Translations under genes and position numbers: made by a program
In this document: in pieces, positions 42,701 through 50,261 of the stretch
Layout: each line of letters begins with the position of its first letter
Position numbering within the stretch: the first letter of the stretch is position 1
Assembly (NCBI GenBank): GCA_022826665.1
Contig: JAJDUK010000059.1
Span: 1 to 50,261 of the forward strand
Length of the DNA stretch: 50,261 nucleotides
Direction of reading: 5' to 3'
Source of the DNA: Alphaproteobacteria bacterium
GTDB lineage: Bacteria; Pseudomonadota; Alphaproteobacteria; UBA828
Notes under the pieces: model-generated
What the model was told of the DNA's origin: nothing
Databases searched by the model: none
The model's input: only the letters and a program-made list of their open reading frames with translations

Positions 42701-43684
42701 CTATTCCTGATAGCAGACGCGGCGGACGGCGTCGGCGATGTCTTTCGCGCCCGGCAGGGTCGCGGCTTCGAGATTGGCTGCGTAGGGCATCGGCAGGTCG
42801 GCGCCCGAGACCCGCGCGACCGGCGCATCGAGCATGTCGAACGCCTGCTCCATGACCAGCGCGGCGACCTCGGCGCCGATGCCGGCGAAGGGCCAGCCCT
42901 CCTCCACCGTGACCAGACGGTTGGTCTTCTCCACCGAGGCCAGCACCGCCGCGCCGTCGAGCGGGCGGAGCGAGCGCAGGTCGATGACCTCCACGTCGAT
43001 GCCCTCTGCGGCGAGAGTCTCCGCCGCCTCCAGCGCGCGGCCGACCATGATCGAGAAGGCGGCGACGGTGACATCGCTGCCGGCGCGTGCGACCGCGGCC
43101 TTGCCGATGGGCACCAGGTGATCGTTGCCCTCGGGCACCTCAAAGCTCTGGCCGTAGAGCAGCTCGTTCTCCAGGAACACCACCGGGTTGGGATCGCGGA
43201 TGCAGGACTTCAACAGCCCCTTGGCGTCGGCCGCCGAGTAGGGCGCGATCACCCGCCAGCCGGGCACGTGGGCGAACCAGCTCGCATAGCACTGGGAGTG
43301 CTGTGCCGCGACCCGCGCGGCGGCGCCGTTGGGCCCGCGAAACACCACCGGCACCGGCAGCAGGCCGCCGGACATGTAGAGCGTCTTCGCGGCCGAGTTG
43401 ATCAAATGATCCATCGCCTGCATGGCGAAGTTGAAGGTCATGAACTCGACGATGGGCTTGAGGCCGCCCATGGCGGCGCCCACGCCGATGCCGGCAAACC
43501 CGGCCTCGGTGATGGGCGTGTCGATCACGCGTCCCGCACCGAACTCGTCGAGCAGGCCCTGGCTCACCTTGTAGGCGCCCTGGTACTCCGCCACCTCCTC
43601 GCCCATGAGGAAGACGTCGGGGTCGGCCCGCATCTCCTCCGCCATCGCGTCGCGAAGCGCCTCTCGAACGGTCTGCTGAACCAT
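42701..43684 (-). CDS. pdhB: Pyruvate dehydrogenase E1 beta subunit
   Basis: A 327-residue transketolase-like beta subunit that builds the thiamine-diphosphate site with E1 alpha. Family blocks: [37 protein letters not shown] (contains the TPP-activating Glu), [21 protein letters not shown] and [16 protein letters not shown]-like [14 protein letters not shown]. No N-terminal lipoyl domain, unlike the ~460-residue PdhB of many alphaproteobacteria. ATG 43682-43684, 24 nt after the pdhA stop. It is in the pdhABC unit. Confidence 0.97.
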   Translation of the reverse strand: MVQQTVREALRDAMAEEMRADPDVFLMGEEVAEYQGAYKVSQGLLDEFGAGRVIDTPITEAGFAGIGVGAAMGGLKPIVEFMTFNFAMQAMDHLINSAAKTLYMSGGLLPVPVVFRGPNGAAARVAAQHSQCYASWFAHVPGWRVIAPYSAADAKGLLKSCIRDPNPVVFLENELLYGQSFEVPEGNDHLVPIGKAAVARAGSDVTVAAFSIMVGRALEAAETLAAEGIDVEVIDLRSLRPLDGAAVLASVEKTNRLVTVEEGWPFAGIGAEVAALVMEQAFDMLDAPVARVSGADLPMPYAANLEAATLPGAKDIADAVRRVCYQE

Positions 43685-43708
43685 GTGGGGCGGAGTCCTG
43701 CGCGGCTC

Positions 43709-44728
43709 TCAGGCGCTGACCACGATATCGGCGTCGAGCGAGACCGGAGCGGGCTCGGGCGCGGACTGGGCGAAATCGGCGGCCTCGTTGACGATGGCCT
43801 TGATCTCCCGGTCGATCTCCTTGATCGCGTCCTCGTCGGCGTGGCCGCAGTCGATCAGGGCCTGGCGCGCCTGCTCGATGGCGTCGCGCTCCTTGCGCAC
43901 CTTGCTCACCTCGTCGCGGCTCCGGTACTTGGCCGGGTCGGACATCGAATGGCCGCGGTAGCGGTAGGTCATCATTTCGAGCAGCAGCGGCCCGTTGCCC
44001 GCCCGCAAGCCCGCGACGGCCTCCTGCGTCGCATGGTAGACCGCCGCCACGTCCATGCCGTCGACCCGCCCGCCGGGAATGCCGAAGGCCGCGCCGCGCT
44101 CGTAGAGCTCCGATACCGCCGCCGAGCGCTCCACCGCCGTGCCCATGGCGTACTGGTTGTTCTCGATCACGAAGAGGACCGGAAGCTGCCAGAGCGCCGC
44201 CATGTTGAAGGCCTCGAACACCTGGCCCTGATTGGCGGCGCCGTCGCCGAAATAGGTGACGGAGATGCGGTCCGAGGCGCGGTATTTGTGGGCGAAGCCG
44301 AGGCCGACGCCGAGCGGCACCTGGGCGCCGACGATGCCGTGGCCGCCATAGAAGCCGCGCTCGGGCGCGAACAGGTGCATCGAGCCGCCCTTGCCCTTGG
44401 AGGAGCCGGCGGCGCGCCCGGTAAGCTCCGCCATGACCTCCTTGGGGGGTACGCCCGCGATCAGCATGTGGGCATGGCAGCGATAGCCTGTGATGACCGA
44501 ATCGCCGGGCCCGAGCGCGTACTGAATGCCGGTGACCACGGCCTCCTGCCCGATATAGAGGTGGCAGAAGCCTCCAATGAGCCCCATGCCGTAGAGCTGG
44601 CTGGCCTTCTCCTCGAAGCGGCGGAGCAGCAGCATGTCGCGGAACGCGCGATGCAGCGTTTCCGGCTCCATCGCGGCTGCCTGAGCGGGCTGGGCCCCGC
44701 TTCGGGTCCGTTTCCTGGCAGTCGCCAT
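43709..44728 (-). CDS. pdhA: Pyruvate dehydrogenase E1 alpha subunit
   Basis: A 339-residue E1 alpha; with PdhB it decarboxylates pyruvate and acetylates E2-bound lipoate. TPP motif GDGAANQGQVFEAFNMAALW (GDG...N) and the family phrases IGQEAVVTGI, YGGHGIVGAQVPLGVG, VIENNQYAMGT and YRYRGHSMSDPAKYR (phosphorylation-loop region in eukaryotes) are all present. ATG 44726-44728 (MATARKR) has GAGG 7 nt upstream; a GTG at 44758 is in frame but lacks a good ribosome site. Upstream lie a candidate promoter, a 14-bp palindrome and a dispersed repeat. Confidence 0.96.
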   Translation of the reverse strand: MATARKRTRSGAQPAQAAAMEPETLHRAFRDMLLLRRFEEKASQLYGMGLIGGFCHLYIGQEAVVTGIQYALGPGDSVITGYRCHAHMLIAGVPPKEVMAELTGRAAGSSKGKGGSMHLFAPERGFYGGHGIVGAQVPLGVGLGFAHKYRASDRISVTYFGDGAANQGQVFEAFNMAALWQLPVLFVIENNQYAMGTAVERSAAVSELYERGAAFGIPGGRVDGMDVAAVYHATQEAVAGLRAGNGPLLLEMMTYRYRGHSMSDPAKYRSRDEVSKVRKERDAIEQARQALIDCGHADEDAIKEIDREIKAIVNEAADFAQSAPEPAPVSLDADIVVSA

Positions 44729-44793
44729 TCCTGTCCTCGCCTCCGACGCCCGCTCCACCCATCACGTAATCGGCTGGCGCGGAACGTCAAGGC

Positions 44794-44822
44794 ACGCTAG
44801 GTCAATCGGGGCCGGCTGACAA
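44794..44822 (-). promoter_or_regulatory. Candidate promoter for pdhABC
   Basis: On the minus strand TTGTCA (44817-44822) and TAGCGT (44794-44799) are 17 nt apart, matching TTG-N17-TAnnnT. Initiation near 44787 would leave ~60 nt of leader before the pdhA ATG. The palindrome at 44839-44852 ends ~17 nt upstream of the -35. Confidence 0.4.
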
Positions 44823-44838
44823 GGGAAGGTAACAGTTA

Positions 44839-44852
44839 CTTGCCATGGCAAG
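44839..44852. promoter_or_regulatory. Perfect 14-bp palindrome upstream of pdhA promoter
   Basis: CTTGCCATGGCAAG is its own reverse complement and sits just upstream of the candidate pdhA -35. A site of this size and position could be an operator for a dimeric regulator. I cannot assign the factor. Confidence 0.4.
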
Positions 44853-44880
44853 AGGTTTGGCCGTTCGACGCTAGAGCGTG

Positions 44881-45014
44881 TCCGGCTTTGACGGACGCGC
44901 GACAGGCCGCGACCGCGGGCCCGCCGCTTATGCGGCGCCCTCGCGGAGGCGCCGGCCGTCGCGCCGGTAGGCGCGCGGAATCGCAGGACGGCCGGCTGCC
45001 GTGAGCGAGAAAAT
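44881..45014. repeat. Dispersed intergenic repeat, family 1, copy 2
   Basis: Matches 20221-20352 over the first ~57 bases, through GCGGAGGCGCCGGCCG, and at the end GCCGGCTGCCGTGAGCGAGAAAAT. It lies directly downstream of the ftsB stop (45019), so on the minus strand the repeat begins within ~5 nt of a gene end, as in copy 1, where the SDR terminator and stop adjoin it. This copy has an extra inner palindrome (CGGCCGTCGCGCCGGTAGGCGCGCGG) in place of part of copy 1. Confidence 0.8.
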
Positions 45015-45018
45015 GCGC

Positions 45019-45354
45019 TTACTCGTCCGCTCCGGAGCCCGACGGGCGGTCGTGGAAGATGATCTCCTCGTCCGGGTGGCCGAGGTTGAGCATCCGGCGG
45101 GCCTCCTGATCGAGCAGATCGAGGTCCAGGTTGTCGGACCGAAGGCGGGAGACGCGGTGCTCCAGCTTGCGCCGCTCCTCGGCAAGCGCGGCCACCTCGG
45201 CGCGGGTGCGCTCCACCTCGCTGGAGCGCTCGACCCACCTGAGCAGCCCGCGCTCGCCTTGCACGCTCTGGTAGCCCACATAGAGCAGGCCCAGCGCGCA
45301 GGTGAGCAGCACGATGATGGTCCGGTAGCGAACGCGGGCGAATCGCTCGGCCAT
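45019..45354 (-). CDS. ftsB: Septum formation initiator FtsB/DivIC-like
   Basis: A 111-residue bitopic membrane protein. It has one transmembrane helix (about 10-28, TIIVLLTCALGLLYVGYQ) and then a coiled coil (about 38-75, EVERTRAEVAALAEERRKLEHRV). The short C-terminal domain has LDLLDQEARRMLNLGHPDEEI, the family end that contacts FtsL/FtsQ. It acts in divisome assembly. ATG 45352-45354. It lies 88 nt after eno, and the eno-ftsB-pdhA order is the standard alphaproteobacterial one. The stop (45019) adjoins repeat family 1. Confidence 0.93.
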   Translation of the reverse strand: MAERFARVRYRTIIVLLTCALGLLYVGYQSVQGERGLLRWVERSSEVERTRAEVAALAEERRKLEHRVSRLRSDNLDLDLLDQEARRMLNLGHPDEEIIFHDRPSGSGADE

Positions 45355-45442
45355 AACGCCACGACATCAACCCCGGTGTGGGCGCCTGTCAAGACAGCAA
45401 TGCTGGCCTAAATCAGTGGGGCGCAGGCTGACGCCCGCCCGC

Positions 45443-46873
<1,431 letters not shown>

Positions 46874-46918
46874 TTACCCCATTCATAGCATCGATCGACA
46901 AGGGAGAAGGGCGAGCTC

Positions 46919-48130
46919 ATGCGCAAGAGCGATGACCGCATCCTGACCACTCACATTGGCAGTCTGCCGCGAAGCCCGGCGCTGCTGGACATGTTGGTAC
47001 AGATGGAAGCCGGCCAGGCCGTCGACCCGGACGCGTTTCGCACCCGCCTCGCCGACGACATGGACGAAATCGTCCGCAAGCAGGTCGAGGTCGGAATCGA
47101 CGTCGCGGGCGACGGCGAGTTGCCCCGCATCGGCTTTTCCTTCTACGTCAAGGACCGGATGTCCGGCTTCGGCGGGGTCGCGCAGCGCGGGACCGTCACG
47201 GACTTCGCCAAGTTCCCTGGTTACGCGGCGCTGAAGTTCGGTGCTCACAAGACCAGCGAGGACGACGAGAAGGACATCACGCAGAGCGCGTCGATGTACG
47301 CCGCGCCGGAGTGCCAGGGAGAGGTCGTCTACGACCCTGAGCTCGCCGCTGCGAAGGAGGAGCTCGCCGCGTTTGACGCCGCGATCGAGCGTGTCGGCGC
47401 GGCGGACAAGTTCGTCGAGACCTTCGTGACGGCGGCGACCCCCGGCATCATCTCGACGACGCTGCTGCGCACAGAAGACAACCCGGCATATGCCAGCGAC
47501 CGAGACTATCTGTATGCGTTGGCGGCGGAACTCAAGAAGGAATACGACTACGTCGTCTCGCAGGGCCACACCCTGCAGCTCGACGCGCCGGATCTCGCGC
47601 TTGAGCGGCAGATCATGTTTCACGACCGCCCGCTCGACGAGTTCCTCGAACGGGTCGCCCTGCATATCGAGGCGCTCAACCTTGCGCTTGCTGACATCCC
47701 GCCCGAGAAGGTCCGGCTTCACGTGTGCTGGGGCAACTGGGACGGCCCGCACCTCGACGATGTCGACCTCGAGCCGCTCATCCCGCATCTCTACGCGGCG
47801 AAGGTGGGTGCGCTCAGCATCGCCTTCGCCAATCCCCGCCACCAGCACGACTGGAAGAAGTTCAAGGCCCATCCGCTGCCGGACTCGATGATCCTCATGC
47901 CGGGGGTCATCGACGTGACCACGAACTACCTGGAGCACCCAGAGGTTGTGGCGGACCGCCTCTGCCAGTTTGCCGAGGTCGTCGGCGATCGCAGCCGCAT
48001 CGTCGCGGCCGCCGACTGCGGCTTCAGCACCTTCGCGGGCTACGTGATGGTTCCGGCCGATGTCGCCTGGAAGAAGCTCGAAATGTTGACGGAGGGCGCG
48101 AGGCTCGCGAGCGAACGCCTTTGGTCCTGA
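46919..48130 (+). CDS. MetE C-terminal-domain-like methyltransferase with altered zinc site
   Basis: A 403-residue homologue of the C-terminal (methionine synthase II) domain of cobalamin-independent methionine synthase, without the N-terminal half of MetE. It begins with the family phrase TTHIGSLPRSP. Zinc ligands expected by alignment are His, Cys, Glu and Cys (MetE H641, C643, E665, C726). Here H268 and C270 (RLHVCWGN) and C367 (ADCGF) are present, but the Glu position falls at A302 in LSIAFANPRHQ, where relatives I recall have an Ile/Phe-Glu. An altered or absent zinc site, or a different reaction, is possible. ATG 46919 has GGGAGAAGGG upstream. It is followed 56 nt later by a binding-protein gene. 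Confidence 0.82.
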   Translation: MRKSDDRILTTHIGSLPRSPALLDMLVQMEAGQAVDPDAFRTRLADDMDEIVRKQVEVGIDVAGDGELPRIGFSFYVKDRMSGFGGVAQRGTVTDFAKFPGYAALKFGAHKTSEDDEKDITQSASMYAAPECQGEVVYDPELAAAKEELAAFDAAIERVGAADKFVETFVTAATPGIISTTLLRTEDNPAYASDRDYLYALAAELKKEYDYVVSQGHTLQLDAPDLALERQIMFHDRPLDEFLERVALHIEALNLALADIPPEKVRLHVCWGNWDGPHLDDVDLEPLIPHLYAAKVGALSIAFANPRHQHDWKKFKAHPLPDSMILMPGVIDVTTNYLEHPEVVADRLCQFAEVVGDRSRIVAAADCGFSTFAGYVMVPADVAWKKLEMLTEGARLASERLWS

Positions 48131-48186
48131 TATGCCCGCGGTTCGGGCAGCGGAAACGCAATGACGACGCCAGAGGGAGAGACCCG

Positions 48187-49383
48187 ATGACACACAAGTC
48201 CGTGCTTGCCGTCGCAGCGGCGGCATTTCTCGCCATCGGCTCGCTGTGCGGGCCGGCCAGCGCCGACGACGACGAGATTGTTGTCGGCATCGCCGCTTCC
48301 CAGTCCGGTTTCATGCTGGCCTTCAGCGGCCCTTCGGCGCTCGGCGCCAAGATGGCCATCGACGACATCAACGCGCGCGGCGGGCTGTTGGGCCAGCGGA
48401 TCAGCATCGTCGAATCCGACGCCAAGTCGATCCAGGAAGAGAGCGCCAAGGCCGCGCTCGACGTCATCAATGCCGGCGCCGACATGGTGATCGTCGACTG
48501 CGATTTCGACTGGGGTGGGCCGGGCGCACTGATGGCCCAGAACGCCGGCCTGATCTCCTTCTTCCTCTGTGCCGAGGATGCCAAGGCCGGGCCGGCCGGC
48601 ATCGGACCCTACGCGTTCACCTCCGGCAATGCCGCGCACGCGCAGGGCTCCACCGTCGCGCAGTGGGGCTATCACGAAAAGGGCTACCGCAACTTCTACC
48701 TCCTCCTGGACGATATCGCCCAGTACAACAAGTCGGTCTGCAACGGCTTTCGCTGGGCGGCGGAGAGCCTGGACGGGTTGAACATCGTCGGCTTCGACTC
48801 GTTCCAGAACAACGACCCCAGCGTGCAGGCACAAATCGACAGGATGAGGAGCATCAGCGAGCCTATCGACGCGATCGTGCTGTGCAGCTTCGTGCCGGGC
48901 GGCGCTTCGGTCATCAAGCAGATCCGCGACAACGGGATCGACACGCCGATCCTCACCGACGGGGCCATGGACGGTAACTTCTGGATCGATGCCGTGCCCA
49001 ACATCGACGAGGTGTACGTCACGGCCATCGGCTCGGTGTACGGCGACGATCCGGACCCCAAGGTCGAGGCCTTCATGGATCGCTTCGAGGAGCACTACGG
49101 TGAGCGGCCCGCCACCGGTTACGCTCTGCCGGGCTATGCCCTTATCGAGATGTGGGCGCTGGCGGTGGAGAACGCGGGAACGGTGGAGACCGAGCCTGTC
49201 GTCGAAGCGCTCGAGAACCTGCGCGACATCGAAACCGTCGCCGGCCCGCGCAGCTACAGCAAGGACCTGCACATCCAGAACAAGGTGCGCTACCTGATGA
49301 TCGGCTGGCACAACGGCGGGCACAAGATCGAGGGCTACTGGACCACGGGTCCGATCCCCGTCGAGGTGCTGCTCGCCAACTAG
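48187..49383 (+). CDS. Orphan Liv-type periplasmic binding protein
   Basis: A 398-residue Peripla_BP_6/LivK-type solute-binding protein. A signal peptide (MTHKSVLAVAAAAFLAIGSL, cleavage near PASA-DDD) leads into VVGIAASQSGFMLAFSGPSA and the usual DDINARGGLLGQRISIVESD. ATG 48187 has GAGGGAGAG 7 nt upstream. No permease or ATPase lies nearby, so it must use another transporter or act as a sensor-type receptor. It follows the MetE-like gene on the same strand (56 nt), which hints at a shared substrate pathway. Distinct in length and sequence from the binding protein at 10633-11907. Confidence 0.9.
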   Translation: MTHKSVLAVAAAAFLAIGSLCGPASADDDEIVVGIAASQSGFMLAFSGPSALGAKMAIDDINARGGLLGQRISIVESDAKSIQEESAKAALDVINAGADMVIVDCDFDWGGPGALMAQNAGLISFFLCAEDAKAGPAGIGPYAFTSGNAAHAQGSTVAQWGYHEKGYRNFYLLLDDIAQYNKSVCNGFRWAAESLDGLNIVGFDSFQNNDPSVQAQIDRMRSISEPIDAIVLCSFVPGGASVIKQIRDNGIDTPILTDGAMDGNFWIDAVPNIDEVYVTAIGSVYGDDPDPKVEAFMDRFEEHYGERPATGYALPGYALIEMWALAVENAGTVETEPVVEALENLRDIETVAGPRSYSKDLHIQNKVRYLMIGWHNGGHKIEGYWTTGPIPVEVLLAN

Positions 49384-49490
49384 AGCGGCCGACGATCAGG
49401 CGTTGGAGAAGGCGGCTGCCGGCACGCGAGTGATGAGAGAAGCAGCGCGGGTCCGCCAGGCCCGCGCTGCCCGAAGACGCGGAGGCGGCG

Positions 49491-50138
49491 ATGAAGGTGG
49501 TGGTTGCGGGCGCGAACGGGCTCACCGGGCGGATCGTGCTGAGAATGCTGGCGGAGGCCGGGCACGAGCCCGTCGCCATGATCCGGGATTTTTCTCAGCG
49601 CGAGGAACTGGAGCCGCTCGGCGCGGAGTGCCGGATCGGCGATCTGGAAAAGCCGGTGGGTTACGCCGTTCGCGGCTGCCGCGGCGCCATCTTCGCCGCA
49701 GGTTCGGGCTCCAAGACCGGGCCCGAGAAGACCATCGACGTGGACCAGAACGGGGCGATGGCCTTCATCGACACCTGCGCGCGCATGAACGCCCTCCGCT
49801 TCGTCATGCTGAGCTCGATTGCCGTCGACGAGCCGGAGCGCGGGCCCGAGGGCCTGCATCACTACTTCAGGGCCAAGGCGATCGCCGACAAGCACCTGCA
49901 GGCGAGCGGCCTGAACTACACCATCGTCAGGCCGGGCTTCCTCACCAACGAGGCCGGCACGGGCGCCATCGCCACCGGCGACGACTTAGGCCCCATCGCC
50001 AAGGAGACCCACTCCGTGAGCCGCGAGAACGTGGCGCGGGTGCTGGTGGACTGCCTCGCCACCGACAACACCATCGCGAAGACCTTCGAGATGATCGACG
50101 GCGAGACGCCCATCGCCGACGCGCTCAAGGCGCTCTGA
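49491..50138 (+). CDS. Atypical SDR / NAD(P)-binding (NmrA-like, SDR_a5) protein
   Basis: A 215-residue Rossmann-fold protein. The nucleotide motif is VVVAGANGLTGRIVLRML (about 3-20; GANGLTG, an NmrA/atypical-SDR pattern). RFVMLSSIAVD and YFRAKAIADKHLQASGLNYTIVRPGFLTNE follow; these are the YxxxK-like equivalents and the RPG block. YwnB/YesF-type homologues act as NAD(P)H-binding sugar-nucleotide-epimerase-like proteins, often of unknown role. ATG 49491. It ends 53 nt before the low-complexity contig end, 107 nt after the binding-protein gene. Confidence 0.88.
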   Translation: MKVVVAGANGLTGRIVLRMLAEAGHEPVAMIRDFSQREELEPLGAECRIGDLEKPVGYAVRGCRGAIFAAGSGSKTGPEKTIDVDQNGAMAFIDTCARMNALRFVMLSSIAVDEPERGPEGLHHYFRAKAIADKHLQASGLNYTIVRPGFLTNEAGTGAIATGDDLGPIAKETHSVSRENVARVLVDCLATDNTIAKTFEMIDGETPIADALKAL

Positions 50139-50190
50139 GCATCTGCCTCCGCGAAGCTCGGTCTTCACGTCTCACCACGCCACGATCTGA

Positions 50191-50240
50191 GCCCCCCCCC
50201 GCCCCCCCCCCCCCCCCCGCCCCCCGGGGGGGGGGGGGGG
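50191..50240. other. Homopolymeric C/G end, probable assembly artefact
   Basis: After a normal sequence the window ends in a run of ~34 cytosines interrupted by three Gs, switching to ~15 guanines, then TGAAGAGGGGCCCCCACAGGG. This does not resemble any biological feature elsewhere in the window. Low-quality read ends are the likely cause. Confidence 0.75.
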
Positions 50241-50261
50241 TGAAGAGGGGCCCCCACAGGG

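Noticed and set aside
41975-44800. A plus-strand open frame of over 900 codons
   Set aside because: It is antisense to pdhA, pdhB and pdhC, which have complete motifs. It is dominated by Arg, Gly, Ala and His, as expected from reading high-GC coding DNA in the wrong frame.
50191-50240. A G-quadruplex or telomere-like end
   Set aside because: Uninterrupted C then G runs without regular spacing, at the exact contig end, are better explained as sequencing noise.

Overview
The window looks like a chromosomal contig from a GC-rich alphaproteobacterium, probably near Rhodospirillales or a related environmental lineage. I infer this from the Rieske/cytochrome b operon, a small NDUFS4-type complex I subunit, a class I PHA synthase, the hom-glpX-recJ, rplM-rpsI-argC and eno-ftsB-pdhABC-lpd-lipA-COQ10 gene orders, and promoters of the TTG-N17-TAnnnT kind. 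No rRNA, CRISPR array, intact transposase or integrase was seen. The last ~50 bases are C and G homopolymers that look like a contig-end artefact.

Layout. 1-967 (minus): start of the cytochrome bc1 operon (Rieske protein, then cytochrome b running off the left edge), preceded by a lipoprotein gene. 1835-15708 (all minus): a large catabolic region. It contains hydantoinase/oxoprolinase A and B subunits, a class III aminotransferase, a complete branched-chain-amino-acid-type ABC importer (livKHMGF), an enoyl-CoA hydratase, an AMP-forming acyl-CoA ligase and a creatinase/ectoine-hydrolase-like M24 protein. Divergent from it (15877-20206, plus) are a double-length UxaA-family dehydratase and a GMC oxidoreductase. 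A convergent SDR follows. I read the region as uptake and breakdown of one or more N-containing carboxylates; the substrate is not evident.

21362-30990: core metabolism and information processing on the plus strand (rplM, rpsI, argC, gamma carbonic anhydrase, a lipoprotein, hom, glpX, recJ, tRNA-Glu), with the PHA synthase gene on the opposite strand.

30976-32722: a 1.7-kb insertion bounded by 15-bp direct copies of the tRNA-Glu 3' end. It carries an ornithine-cyclodeaminase-family gene, a HigB toxin cut down to its C-terminus, and an intact HigA antitoxin, with no integrase. Beyond it lie a glutamine-amidotransferase/RraA-like pair, an SMP-30 lactonase, an orphan MazE-like antitoxin followed by what may be a vestige of mazF, the NDUFS4-type subunit, a GST and an amidase.

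38234-46720 (minus): enolase, FtsB, pyruvate dehydrogenase E1alpha, E1beta, E2 and E3, lipoyl synthase and a COQ10-like protein. These genes make acetyl-CoA from 2-phosphoglycerate/pyruvate and supply the lipoyl cofactor. 46919-50138 (plus): a MetE-C-like methyltransferase lacking one expected zinc ligand, an orphan Liv-type binding protein and an atypical SDR.

Between genes there are two dispersed repeat families (two copies each), several perfect hairpins and a few candidate promoters. The least conventional items are the UxaA-like protein whose two halves have complementary motif losses, the tRNA-Glu micro-island, and the two eroded toxin-antitoxin loci.
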